51,332 nucleotides of DNA from Candidatus Kaiserbacteria bacterium (GCA_016214605.1 JACROD010000018.1:1-51332); one strand, 5' to 3'; positions 8,042-17,697 are shown, numbered from the stretch's first letter. A program made the numbers and translations. Notes: a model not told the origin generated them from the letters alone.

Positions 8042-8608
8042 CTACCCTATTTTGAAATATTTTTTGAGATGCCAATCTCCTTCCAACTCTTCGACGATCA
8101 TATACAACATGTCTTTACCTACCTTGAAGTCGGCTTTCAGAAGCGCGATCAAATCCTCGCAATCATACGGATAAGCCCATACACTATTTTGAAGCCTCAC
8201 AAAACCAATACTGCGGAGTGCACGGCGCACCTTGTCTCGCAATCCCTTTCGGTACTCGGGAATATCAAATATAAGTACTCGCCACTTACCATCCCATCGT
8301 TTCGGCGCCTGCGATGCAAAATCTCGAGCTTCTAGGCGGCGGAGTACCGCCTCTCCCTTAGAGGTCAGCTTTAGTTTGAAACCATCACGCTCTAAGAGCC
8401 CATCTCGCACCAGACGATCGCGAGCACGATTAATAATCTCTTTTTGGCGACGACCGGGGACAAGTCCGAGCTTCCCCATTGCACTAAGAACGTTTGGTGC
8501 CACCATGGCAACCCCGAGCATCCCCGTGAGAGCAACCGTGCCCAACACAAAAGACGTAACGTCTTTCCGTCTTTTTCTTTTTCTTCCTGATTCTTCTATT
8601 TTTCCCAT
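8042..8608 (-). CDS. PaaX/Cas2-like protein: N-terminal hydrophobic helix, winged helix, Cas2-like ferredoxin fold
   Basis: WRVLIFDIPEYRKGLRDKVRRALRSIGFVRLQNSVWAYPYD matches the Cas2 pattern (beta1 Asp, GF..LQ.SVW); wHTH GRRQKEIINRARDRLVRDGLLERDG. Confidence 0.8.
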   Translation of the reverse strand: MGKIEESGRKRKRRKDVTSFVLGTVALTGMLGVAMVAPNVLSAMGKLGLVPGRRQKEIINRARDRLVRDGLLERDGFKLKLTSKGEAVLRRLEARDFASQAPKRWDGKWRVLIFDIPEYRKGLRDKVRRALRSIGFVRLQNSVWAYPYDCEDLIALLKADFKVGKDMLYMIVEELEGDWHLKKYFKIG

Positions 8609-8644
8609 ACACTAAGTATACGCGACCGTGCACGTTTAGTGTAT
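8607..8644 (-). repeat. 38-bp palindrome, copy C (inverted relative to B): ATACACTAA ACGTGCACGG TCGCGTATAC TTAGTGTAT
   Basis: Overlaps the ATG (complement of 8606-8608) of the Cas2-like gene. Confidence 0.9.
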
Positions 8645-8663
8645 ATCCGTCTCCTACCAAATG

Positions 8664-8697
8664 AAAGCAGCCTAAGACTTTGCGAGTAGTCTGCTTT
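8664..8697 (-). terminator. Hairpin terminator downstream of asnB
   Basis: AAAAGCAGACT...AGTCTTAGGCTGCTTT. Confidence 0.5.
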
Positions 8698-8767
8698 TAA
8701 TGGGTGGGTGGTTTGGGTTAGGTTGGGTGCGAGGAATAGTCGGTGGAGGCAATTGGTAGGGATCAGT

Positions 8768-10588
8768 TTACAGGGTAATGCGATACTGCTTCGCCCAGGA
8801 CTGGAAGACCATGAGTGCCCAGAGCATGGTGAGGTGATACTCGCTCGAATCCTGATGCCCTTTGAGCATCGCCTCGATCTCGTCCCACTGGAAGAGATCA
8901 CGCGTCGCTTCGCAGTATGAGGGAGAAAGTATCTCGCGCGCGAGCGCGCCGAAGCGCTCGTGGCGAAGCCACCTGCCAGCAGGCGGAAACCATCCGCGCT
9001 TAGGCTCGCTATAGAGATACTCGGGCAATCTGCCGCGGAAGGCGCGCTTGAGCATGCGCTTGGACTGTGTGAGGGTGAGTTTCTGCGAGCGCGGTATGCG
9101 CGCCGCAAAGGCGACAACTTCGTTGTCGAGAAAAGGCACGCGCGCTTCTACACCCGCCGACATCGACATCTTGTCAGTCTGCATGAGACTTTCGTCGACG
9201 AGCCAGGACCGCCGATCGACATCCATGAATATATCTTCGAAACTCCCCTTCATGGGCTTCGCAAAGAATTTGTCCTTGAAAAAGGAGCGCGTCACGTCGA
9301 GCTGGGTCCCAGACCGGAGCACCCGCGTGAGCACATCGTCCTTCTGAAAGAGAAACCGAGCAAAACGATCAACTCCCGGCGCGGTATCGAGCTTTCCAAC
9401 CTTACTATTGAGTCGATCTCCGATCGCGCGCAGCGGCGGCGGCAACATGCGGTAATACGAGGAGAGCAGACTCAATCGGTAGCGCTCATATCCGCCAAAG
9501 AGCTCGTCTCCGCCGTCGCCGCCACAAACGACCGTGGCCAGGGGCTTGGTGAAATGGGCGAGGCACATCATCGGGATCGCAGTCGTATTACCGGTGGGCT
9601 CGTCGAGGTGCCACACCATTCTTTCAAAAATCTCCGCAACATCGTCGCTAGAGAGCATCACCTCGTGATGTGTCGCACCATAGTATTCGGCAGTGCGACG
9701 GGCGAGTGCTTGGTCGGTGTTGTATTTCTCGGGCGTCTCGTCAGCATCAAGTGTGAAGCCCGTACTAAAGGTATTGATGGAGCTACGTACTCGCGAAGCA
9801 CTGTCGAGGATGATCGACGAATCGAACCCTCCCGATAGGTAAATACCAAGCGGACGGTCTGATACAAGCTGGCGCGTGACGGCGGCATCGATCACCTCGC
9901 GCAGTGCCGTATCGGTGATCCTGCCTGTATACGCACCATGCGCAGGATCGACGAACGACCGCATGGACATGACGCCGCCCTGGAGCGTGAGCATATGCCC
10001 GGGCTCGAGCTTCTTGATCTGCCTAAACATGGTATGCGGTGCGGGCACATAGAGCACGCGCAGGTAGTGCACGAGCGATTCGCGATCGAGCTCGCGCGCG
10101 ATGTCGTGATCGAGAATCGCTTTGATCTCGGAAGAAAATATCAGCCGCTTGCCGTCGGAGTGATAATAGAGCGGTTTGACGCCGCCGCGATCGCGCGCGA
10201 GGATGAGCTTCTTCTGGGCAGCATCCCAGATCGCAAAAGCAAAGATGCCGTTAAGCCGGGTAAAGGCATCAGTCCCCCATTTCTGATATGCGGCGAGGAT
10301 CACCTCGGTATCACCCATAGTCTTGTACGGATAATCGGCGAGCTCTTTTTTTAATTCTTGAAAATTGTAGATCTCGCCGTTGAAGACGATTGTCGTATTG
10401 CCATCGGCGCTCGTCATCGGCTGAGCGGCCTCGGGCCGCAGGTCGATGATCGCGAGCCTATTGTGCCCGAGCGATACACCACCCCCACAATACGCACCCG
10501 TCCCATCGGGACCGCGATGCTTGGTGGTATCGTTCATCTTGTCGATGAGCTCACGCTCTTCCCAATTGAATCCGTTAATTCCACACAT
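8768..10588 (-). CDS. asnB: Asparagine synthase (glutamine-hydrolyzing)
   Basis: MCGINGF N-terminal Cys, GPDGTGAY, YLSGGFDSSIILDSA PP-loop motif. Confidence 0.93.
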   Translation of the reverse strand: MCGINGFNWEERELIDKMNDTTKHRGPDGTGAYCGGGVSLGHNRLAIIDLRPEAAQPMTSADGNTTIVFNGEIYNFQELKKELADYPYKTMGDTEVILAAYQKWGTDAFTRLNGIFAFAIWDAAQKKLILARDRGGVKPLYYHSDGKRLIFSSEIKAILDHDIARELDRESLVHYLRVLYVPAPHTMFRQIKKLEPGHMLTLQGGVMSMRSFVDPAHGAYTGRITDTALREVIDAAVTRQLVSDRPLGIYLSGGFDSSIILDSASRVRSSINTFSTGFTLDADETPEKYNTDQALARRTAEYYGATHHEVMLSSDDVAEIFERMVWHLDEPTGNTTAIPMMCLAHFTKPLATVVCGGDGGDELFGGYERYRLSLLSSYYRMLPPPLRAIGDRLNSKVGKLDTAPGVDRFARFLFQKDDVLTRVLRSGTQLDVTRSFFKDKFFAKPMKGSFEDIFMDVDRRSWLVDESLMQTDKMSMSAGVEARVPFLDNEVVAFAARIPRSQKLTLTQSKRMLKRAFRGRLPEYLYSEPKRGWFPPAGRWLRHERFGALAREILSPSYCEATRDLFQWDEIEAMLKGHQDSSEYHLTMLWALMVFQSWAKQYRITL

Positions 10589-10620
10589 AAATAATCTTAG
10601 GCGACCATATAGAGTTGGTC

Positions 10621-11628
10621 TTATTTTCCATGGACAATATATTCATTGAGACGAGTGATGAGTGCTCGTAGTCCGTGACGACTTTCAACAATAGCGCGCA
10701 GATCGTTGTTTTTATATGTATTGATCTTTTGTGACAATATCAACTGAGCTACGCTCTCGGGTGTATCTTTTTCAGGATACACGTCTATGCCGATGGCCTG
10801 CGCATTGCCTTTTGTCGTTATGGGAAACACGCCAAAAAGCATCCCTTCAAGCATGGTTTTATCAATGGTTTCTGATGCCATGTTGATCATTATGGAGTAT
10901 TTAGGGTAAACATATTTTAAGTCCCCCATAGGAACCGGGCCCATAAAATGCACGCGTGATTCGAGGTTTTCTTTTTTCACGAGCGCGAGTAACTCTTTAT
11001 AATATTCTTGATCCACCGGTCGACCGTACACAGTAAGTGAGTACTGGCTTGGTAACAGTGCGATGGCGTGAATTGCGATGTCCAGTCGTTTTGAACGACT
11101 CAGTCTGTGAACCGAAATGATCTCATGGACTGATTTTGTAACAGGATGTGTGTCCACTTCCGACAACCAATACTGAGTGTCAATTCCATGACCGGTAACG
11201 ACTTTTTTGGGATTTCCATCGTATTGAGGCATGCTTTGTGAAGTGGCGGCAAACATTTTCCTAGCGAATATCCCTGCCAACCACAGATGTATATGCATAG
11301 TGTAGTGGGTATACCATATATAGAGAGGCTTCTTAGTGAGCCACCACCATCCGCCAAGCGTTACATATTCCATATTCATATGAACGAATACCGCATCATA
11401 CTCCAAAGAAAAAATGAGCTTAAAAAAGCGCATTATGCGGGTAAACAGACCCGCTCCGCGTTCCTTATATAACGAATGTACCGGGAATGAATCGTCAAAT
11501 ACGCCTTTTTCAAGACAAATGACCTGAACATCTACCCCTTGCCGAATAAATTCCTGCACCCACAAAATAGTGAACGCAAGGTCATCATCATCTTTGTGTA
11601 TTTTCTGTGTGATGAAAAGCAGACGCAT
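10621..11628 (-). CDS. Family 4 glycosyltransferase
   Basis: GHGIDTQYW, ISVHRLSRSKRLDIAIHAI; start at MRLLFITQ. Confidence 0.85.
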   Translation of the reverse strand: MRLLFITQKIHKDDDDLAFTILWVQEFIRQGVDVQVICLEKGVFDDSFPVHSLYKERGAGLFTRIMRFFKLIFSLEYDAVFVHMNMEYVTLGGWWWLTKKPLYIWYTHYTMHIHLWLAGIFARKMFAATSQSMPQYDGNPKKVVTGHGIDTQYWLSEVDTHPVTKSVHEIISVHRLSRSKRLDIAIHAIALLPSQYSLTVYGRPVDQEYYKELLALVKKENLESRVHFMGPVPMGDLKYVYPKYSIMINMASETIDKTMLEGMLFGVFPITTKGNAQAIGIDVYPEKDTPESVAQLILSQKINTYKNNDLRAIVESRHGLRALITRLNEYIVHGK

Positions 11629-11629
11629 A

Positions 11630-12463
11630 TTAATTGTCACCGTATACCCCATATAATAAATCAAGATCTTTTTTTGAAATCTTTAGCAAACTGATATTTT
11701 TTTGTTCAGCGGCTTCGAGGAAGGCCAGACCATCAACATCATTAACATGTTCCGCAAAAAATCCACGGAGCGCCGCCATATCTTTGATCAAACAATGCCC
11801 TCCGGCACCGCGACCGCTTTTATGAATAGGGTTTGCGAATCTACTGGGAATATTTGGATCGGCGCGCATCGCCTGCAAGATCGGTCCCCAATCCGCGCCA
11901 AGTTTTTGCGCAAGATCATAAAACACATTGAACGTCATGATATCAATATATCCCGAAACATTCTGTGCATATTTTATTAACTCAGCTTCCGTGCTGGTAC
12001 ATATAATAGACGCAGCCGCCTTAGGTAGCAGCGAAAGCACCTGTTCTGCAGCCTCACGATGCACGACGTGTGTCTTCGAATAACCAACAATATTAGAATA
12101 GGGATGTGCGGCATCTTCTGCTGCAGTAACTTCACGCAAAAATTCAGGTGAAAATAGAAATACAAATTGCGGGTATTTCGCCTGAAACTGCTCGGTCATC
12201 CCCGGTAGGATTGTCGACTTAATAACCACAATTGCGCCATCCTTTATAAGTGAGAACGTTCCTTCCAATATTTCTGCATTAAATCCTTTTGGAGTACTCG
12301 GCGTCGGGACGGCAATGAACACAACATCGCATTCCTTAATGCGCGATTTATTTTTTATATAGGGTTCCTCAAGCGAATAGCGAACTACAGAAAAACCCCG
12401 ATTTTCAAAATCATTGGCATAATTTTTCCCTACATATCCTTGTCCAATAAAACCTATGAGCAT
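11630..12463 (-). CDS. Truncated UDP-glucose/GDP-mannose dehydrogenase family protein (NAD-binding and central domains)
   Basis: IGFIGQGYVGKNYANDF, VFIAVPTPSTP, GRGAGGHCLIKD; no UDP-binding C-terminal domain. Confidence 0.85.
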   Translation of the reverse strand: MLIGFIGQGYVGKNYANDFENRGFSVVRYSLEEPYIKNKSRIKECDVVFIAVPTPSTPKGFNAEILEGTFSLIKDGAIVVIKSTILPGMTEQFQAKYPQFVFLFSPEFLREVTAAEDAAHPYSNIVGYSKTHVVHREAAEQVLSLLPKAAASIICTSTEAELIKYAQNVSGYIDIMTFNVFYDLAQKLGADWGPILQAMRADPNIPSRFANPIHKSGRGAGGHCLIKDMAALRGFFAEHVNDVDGLAFLEAAEQKNISLLKISKKDLDLLYGVYGDN

Positions 12464-12467
12464 AAAT

Positions 12468-13613
12468 TTATTTGCGGTTTAAGTAATCAATACACAACGA
12501 AACGATTTTTTCCGCCGCATGACCATCGCCATACGGGTTTACTGCCTCAGACATTGAAGCATAAAAACCGGGATCAGTCAGTAATTGCGAGCCTAGGGAG
12601 ACAATTTTCTCATTATCGGTACCAACAATAACAGCATTCCCGGTCCTGACACCTTCAGGACGCTCTGTAACTGCACGTGTAACCAGTATTGGTTTTCCCA
12701 AAGATGGAGCCTCTTCTTGGATACCCCCAGAATCAGTAATGATAAAAGTGGAACGCTTCATGATCCACACAAACGGTATGTAGCTCAACGGCTTTAAAAG
12801 ATAGATATTGGGCAATTGATCAACTTGTAAAACACTGTTTGCAGCATTCTGCACTTCGGGATTTAGATGCACAGGATACACGAAGTCGACATCTGGAAAT
12901 TCTTTGGCAAGCGTATAAATTGCTTTGCAAATCCTCTCCAGCCCCCCGCCAAAACTCTCTCTCCTATGCCCGGTAATAAGCACGACTTTGCGTGTTGAAT
13001 CAAAGATTGAAGGCGGTAGTATCTGTTTTAGTACATCCTCCTGCGTCGATGCATACATGAGCGCATAGTTCAGAGCGTCAATCACTGTATTGCCTGTTAT
13101 AAAAATATCTTTTTGAGAAACTCCTTCTTTAATGAGAGCTTCTTGAGCATGTTCTGTGGGGGCAAAGTGTAGCGTACTGAGACGGCTTGTAAGCACACGA
13201 TACCCCTCCTCAGGCCACGGCGCGGTAAGATCGTAAGTGCGCAAACCTGCCTCAATATGTCCAAAAGGAATTTTTTTATAAAAACATGAAAGAGCAGTCA
13301 CAAAAACAGTCGTTGTGTCTCCTTCAGCCAATACGAGATCAGGCTTTACCGTATCTAAATAGTCACTCATCGAAGTGAGCAGGGTGGCAGTAAGTTCTGA
13401 AAGATTTTGATGGTGCTTCATGACAGAAAGATCCACATCAGGATTGATATTGAATATTTCTAATACTTGATCGAGCATTTCTCTATGTTGACCAGTGACA
13501 CAAATGTGAAATGCGATATCATCTTGATTTCGCAACACATGCACAATAGGAGCGATTTTTATCGCTTCTGGTCGTGTACCAAAAACTAGTGAGATGAGTT
13601 TTTTTCTTTTCAT
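12468..13613 (-). CDS. wecB: UDP-N-acetylglucosamine 2-epimerase (non-hydrolyzing)
   Basis: FGTRPEAIKIAPIV, VTGQHREMLDQ, GHRRESFGGGLERI, DSGGIQEEAPSLGKP. Confidence 0.93.
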   Translation of the reverse strand: MKRKKLISLVFGTRPEAIKIAPIVHVLRNQDDIAFHICVTGQHREMLDQVLEIFNINPDVDLSVMKHHQNLSELTATLLTSMSDYLDTVKPDLVLAEGDTTTVFVTALSCFYKKIPFGHIEAGLRTYDLTAPWPEEGYRVLTSRLSTLHFAPTEHAQEALIKEGVSQKDIFITGNTVIDALNYALMYASTQEDVLKQILPPSIFDSTRKVVLITGHRRESFGGGLERICKAIYTLAKEFPDVDFVYPVHLNPEVQNAANSVLQVDQLPNIYLLKPLSYIPFVWIMKRSTFIITDSGGIQEEAPSLGKPILVTRAVTERPEGVRTGNAVIVGTDNEKIVSLGSQLLTDPGFYASMSEAVNPYGDGHAAEKIVSLCIDYLNRK

Positions 13614-13793
13614 GTTCTCATGCATATCATACTATGATTTACTCAAACGACCTCGTAACTCGCAGACTGTTTACTTGTGAAATCCACGGGCGCTGTTTAC
13701 ATTTCAACCGATACAATGCAGAATAAGAAACATAGCCGCAGTTTCTTATGTAGTATCAAATCGTCGATACTTGATGAGTCATCGCATACGAGA

Positions 13794-14624
13794 TCATGAT
13801 TTGTGTCGACCAAAATCGTCTTCGAGGCGCACGATGTCATTTTCGTCGAATTCGCCTATCGCGATCTCGATCAGGACACCACCCTTCTTGGATTCGAGCC
13901 GATGGATCGTACCGAGCGGCACATGGAAGAGCTCGTTCTTGACCAGTTTGGTCTGTGTGAGTGTGCGGCCATTGGTACCCGTGGTCGCAGTGGCATCACC
14001 CTCGACGAGCATCCAGTATTCGCTGCGCTGATTGTGGTATTGCAGGCTCAAGCGCTTTTTGGGTTTGATGTGGAGGGTCTTGAGGTACCACTGCGTACCT
14101 CGATTCCACCCATAAAATTCTCCCCATGGTCGCACGCCGCGTACGCTCGCACGGATCGCATCGCGTACCATCCACGAAGACGACTGCACCTTGCCGCCTT
14201 GGCCGACACCAAAGACCATTTCAATGCCGCATTCTTTGCAGGCAAGCTGATCGGCATTCAAAGATGACGCCGGATTCTTCGCGTCTTTGGTGTCTCGATC
14301 GCCACCATTGGCATAGATCGCGGGCTTGAGCTTGCGGAGCGCGCGTGCGACCGATCGATCAGGGTCGCTTGGCTTGTGGTCGGTAAAGACTACCTTGTCG
14401 ACGAATGGGAACGCACCGATCAGCTCGGCGCGCTCTGCTTGCGGCATAAAAACGAAGCCTTTTTTGTTGCGCAGCCAGTTGTCGTTGTTGAGTATGACCA
14501 CGAGCTTGTCGCCCAACTTGCGCGCCTCCTGAAGCATACGCACATGCCCGATATGGAGCGGATCGAAGCCGCCCGACACCGCGACCCATTTGACGGGAGC
14601 ATTTTGAGTGGTCTTTTTGACTGC
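13794..14624 (-). CDS. Cytidylyltransferase-like domain fused to a mannose-6-phosphate isomerase type II cupin
   Basis: SGGFDPLHIGHVRMLQEA, then RPWGEFYGWNRGTQWYLKTLHIKPKKRLSLQYHNQRSEYW. Confidence 0.88.
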   Translation of the reverse strand, partial: AVKKTTQNAPVKWVAVSGGFDPLHIGHVRMLQEARKLGDKLVVILNNDNWLRNKKGFVFMPQAERAELIGAFPFVDKVVFTDHKPSDPDRSVARALRKLKPAIYANGGDRDTKDAKNPASSLNADQLACKECGIEMVFGVGQGGKVQSSSWMVRDAIRASVRGVRPWGEFYGWNRGTQWYLKTLHIKPKKRLSLQYHNQRSEYWMLVEGDATATTGTNGRTLTQTKLVKNELFHVPLGTIHRLESKKGGVLIEIAIGEFDENDIVRLEDDFGRHKS

Positions 14625-14741
14625 CATAGATAATCTCACAATATCACCGAATCCAGAGTGAGGCGAGTATCTACAGCGTACACAAAACGACCTTCGTCAA
14701 GTAGTCGGGCCCAAAACTATCGTGATACAATCGCTCCACTT

Positions 14742-16007
14742 ATGGGAGCCGTCTTGAAGCGAAATACCTGCCGCATATCGGGCGAGCCACTCATCCCACT
14801 CTTTTCGCTCGGTGATCTCTATCTTTCCGGCTTCTTGCCAAAAGACGCACAACCTACTCTTTCCCAAAAAGTCCCGCTCGAAATGATGCTCGCACCAAGC
14901 TCAGGCCTCGTCCAGCTCGCACATACCGCGCCGTCGGACGAGATGTACCGCGAATACTGGTACCGTTCGGACACCAATGAATCGATGGTCGAAGAGCTCA
15001 AGCAGATCGCCACGTCGACCGCCAAACAAATGCGCGTCGGCAAAAGCGATCTCTGGATCGACATCGGCTGCAACGACGGCACACTCCTCTCGCATGTACC
15101 AAAAGAAGTGATTCGCATCGGCTATGATCCCAACGACTACAAAGAGATCTCGCAGAAGCATGCGAATCTTATCGTGAATGACTATTTCAACGCCGAAGCT
15201 TTTCGCACATCACCGTACAAAGATAAGCGCGCCAAGGTCATCACCTCGATCGCAATGTTTTACGATCTCGAAGATCCGCACACTTTTGTACAGGATATCT
15301 ATGATGTGCTCGACGACGACGGCATCTGGGTCATGCAGATGAGCTACTTGCCGCTCATGCTCAAACAGCTCGCCTTCGACAACATCTGCCACGAACACCT
15401 CAAATACTACAGCCTGAGCGCGCTCAAATTCCTCGTCGACTCGCACGATCTTGAGATCGTCGATTGCCAACTCAACGATGTGAACGGTGGCAGTTTCCGT
15501 GTCTATATGCGCAAGGCCAGTGCCGACCCGACCACATTTGCATCCGCTCCCTATCGCGACGTCGCCGAGTATCGTGTACAGTCGATTCTTGCATACGAAA
15601 AAGAACTTCGACTCACTGATCCGCAGACCTACCTGGATTTCTATCAGCGATCCTGCGACCTGCGCGATGAGACCTTGCAATTCCTCCGCACCGAAAAGGC
15701 CAAGGGCAAGAAGATCTGGGGCTACGGCGCCTCGACCAAGGGCAATACGCTCCTCCAGTGGTGGGGCATCGACAACCGCCTCCTCGACGGCATCGCAGAG
15801 CGCCAGCCTGCCAAATATGGCCTCAAGACCATCGGCACCAACATCCCGATCGCATCCGACGAAGACATGCGCAAGGCCAAGCCTGATTACCTCTTCGTGC
15901 TCCCGTGGCACTTCATCGAATCGTTCGTCCGCCGCGAACAAGACTTCCTCAAAGGAGGCGGTGCCTTCATCGTCCCCTGCCCGAGATTCGAGGTGATCCG
16001 CGGATGA
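14742..16007 (+). CDS. Class I SAM-dependent methyltransferase of sugar C-methyltransferase type
   Basis: LWIDIGCNDGTLLSHVP, ICHEHLKYYSLSALKFLVDSHDLEIVD, GYGASTKGNTLLQW. Confidence 0.88.
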   Translation: MGAVLKRNTCRISGEPLIPLFSLGDLYLSGFLPKDAQPTLSQKVPLEMMLAPSSGLVQLAHTAPSDEMYREYWYRSDTNESMVEELKQIATSTAKQMRVGKSDLWIDIGCNDGTLLSHVPKEVIRIGYDPNDYKEISQKHANLIVNDYFNAEAFRTSPYKDKRAKVITSIAMFYDLEDPHTFVQDIYDVLDDDGIWVMQMSYLPLMLKQLAFDNICHEHLKYYSLSALKFLVDSHDLEIVDCQLNDVNGGSFRVYMRKASADPTTFASAPYRDVAEYRVQSILAYEKELRLTDPQTYLDFYQRSCDLRDETLQFLRTEKAKGKKIWGYGASTKGNTLLQWWGIDNRLLDGIAERQPAKYGLKTIGTNIPIASDEDMRKAKPDYLFVLPWHFIESFVRREQDFLKGGGAFIVPCPRFEVIRG

Positions 16008-16044
16008 TGTTCTGAGGATCGAAAACACGGAGTATATTCATATC

Positions 16045-16686
16045 ATGACAAACTCTACCCTCTTCCTTTTTGTCCGGCATGGGCAGGCGGAAGGAAACGT
16101 ATCGGATCTTGTCTTGGGGACACAAGAGTCTCCATTGACTGATCTCGGCCGCAAACAAGCACTCGAGCGCACCACCGCGATAAAACATCTCAACCTTATC
16201 GCCGTGTACTCATCAGACCTAAACAGAGCATTGGAGACGGCTACGATCATCGGAAATGAGGTTAGGGTCGTACCGATCATTGATCGGCTTCTACGCGAAC
16301 GCTTTGTCGGTGATGCGCTTCAAGGACGCACGAATGAAGAGGTCAAATTGTTGCTCACAGATGAATACCAACGACTCCAGGGAATGAGGCTGGCCGATCA
16401 GCTCGACTATCGCTATTCAATGGCCCCCGATGCCGAAACACCACGAGAAGCCGTTGATCGACTCCTATTATTTATGACCAAGAGGAGTCTCCAATACCAT
16501 GACAGTGATGGACCAATCGTATGCGTGACACATGGCGCGATACTAGGTAACTTCCTGGCACTCTTCGGTAAAATTCGCTTTGAAGGGATCTTTGGAGCTG
16601 CCGCGATCGGCAACGCCGAAGTGTGCGCTGTCACGTTTGATCGCTCGACCAACGAGATCGTGGACATCACACTCAATCTTTCGTAA
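16045..16686 (+). CDS. Histidine phosphatase family protein
   Basis: LFVRHGQAEGN, LTDLGRKQA, VCVTHGAILG. Confidence 0.85.
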   Translation: MTNSTLFLFVRHGQAEGNVSDLVLGTQESPLTDLGRKQALERTTAIKHLNLIAVYSSDLNRALETATIIGNEVRVVPIIDRLLRERFVGDALQGRTNEEVKLLLTDEYQRLQGMRLADQLDYRYSMAPDAETPREAVDRLLLFMTKRSLQYHDSDGPIVCVTHGAILGNFLALFGKIRFEGIFGAAAIGNAEVCAVTFDRSTNEIVDITLNLS

Positions 16687-16697
16687 ATCCATCCAAA

Positions 16698-16726
16698 GCC
16701 GCAGGCGACCCCTGCGGCGCTTTTTT
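16698..16726 (+). terminator. Intrinsic terminator GCCGCAGG-CGACC-CCTGCGGC + T-run
   Basis: Read directly. Confidence 0.85.
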
Positions 16727-16791
16727 ATTTGACAACGACACATTTTTAGTATATGGTTTTCTTTAGAAAAATCGAACTACAGGAGCAGCGG

Positions 16792-17625
16792 ATGGTGGCA
16801 AACTATCCTACCCAGACTACAGACACGGTCTTCAACTTCAAGGATAAAGTCGTGGTGATCACCGGCGGCGTGTCGGGGATTGGCAGGGCTACTGCAGAGA
16901 TGTTCGCCAAAGCCGATGCAAACGTGGCGGTGCTCGACCTCGATGACACGGAAGGCAAGGTCTTCGCGGAAGACGTCGGGATGTTCATACATACGGATGT
17001 GTCCCATGAAATAGATGTTGCTCGTGCAATACAGACAGTAGTCGCCACCTTCGAGCGAATCGATGTCCTCGTAAACAACGCGGGTATCGAATTCAACGAC
17101 CGTGGCAACTTGATCGACATGCCTCGTGAGGACATGCGGCGGATCATTGAGGTGAACCTCTTCGGGTACATTAATATGGTCCGCGCTTGCGTGCCACATA
17201 TGCGCCCCGGTAGCAAGATCGTCAACGTGAGCTCTGTGCAAGGACTCGCGGCACATGCGCCAGGTACGAGCTATCAAATCGCGAAATCCTCTATCCTTGG
17301 ATTGACTCATTCGCTCGCTATCGAGCTCGCGCCCAAAGGAATCAATGTCAACACTGTCATCCCTGGGGCGATCAAGACCGAAGGTATGGGAGCGGTACGT
17401 GCGAGCAGTTCTTCTATTCTCGATCCGTATCGCAGACGCATTCCGCTCGCACGGCGCGGATGGGCCGCAGAAGTAGCCGGTCCTATCCTCTTCTTGTCGT
17501 CGAGCCTTGCAAACTATATGACGGGAAGCACTTTGGTCGTTGACGGCGGATATCTGATCAATCTCACGCCGGATATGGGTGGTGAAGTGCCGACCCATGG
17601 ACAAGCGGAAGACCCAGATCTTTGA
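16792..17625 (+). CDS. SDR family oxidoreductase
   Basis: VVITGGVSGIGRATA, NNAGIEF, YQIAKSSILGLTHSLA; SD AGGAG before ATG. Confidence 0.92.
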   Translation: MVANYPTQTTDTVFNFKDKVVVITGGVSGIGRATAEMFAKADANVAVLDLDDTEGKVFAEDVGMFIHTDVSHEIDVARAIQTVVATFERIDVLVNNAGIEFNDRGNLIDMPREDMRRIIEVNLFGYINMVRACVPHMRPGSKIVNVSSVQGLAAHAPGTSYQIAKSSILGLTHSLAIELAPKGINVNTVIPGAIKTEGMGAVRASSSSILDPYRRRIPLARRGWAAEVAGPILFLSSSLANYMTGSTLVVDGGYLINLTPDMGGEVPTHGQAEDPDL

Positions 17626-17639
17626 TCAGGAAAAATTGA

Positions 17640-17671
17640 GAGCCTCGCACAGAATCATCTGCGTGAGGCTC
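17640..17671. terminator. Hairpin terminator GAGCCTC...GAGGCTC with T-run, possibly bidirectional
   Basis: Read directly. Confidence 0.8.
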
Positions 17672-17697
17672 TTTTCTTTTTTAGGATCACACCGTGA

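Noticed and set aside
7962-8174. Plus-strand ORF starting at the ATG of palindrome B
   Set aside because: Runs antisense into the Cas2-like gene and its first part is the 9-bp repeat; no protein-like features
8042-8644. Possible CRISPR-Cas locus because of the Cas2-like gene
   Set aside because: No cas1, no effector and no direct-repeat/spacer array in the window; the palindromes are inverted elements, not CRISPR repeats
8960-9838. 292-aa plus-strand ORF
   Set aside because: Antisense to asnB, no recognisable motifs
15210-16028. 272-aa minus ORF
   Set aside because: Antisense to the methyltransferase at 14742-16007
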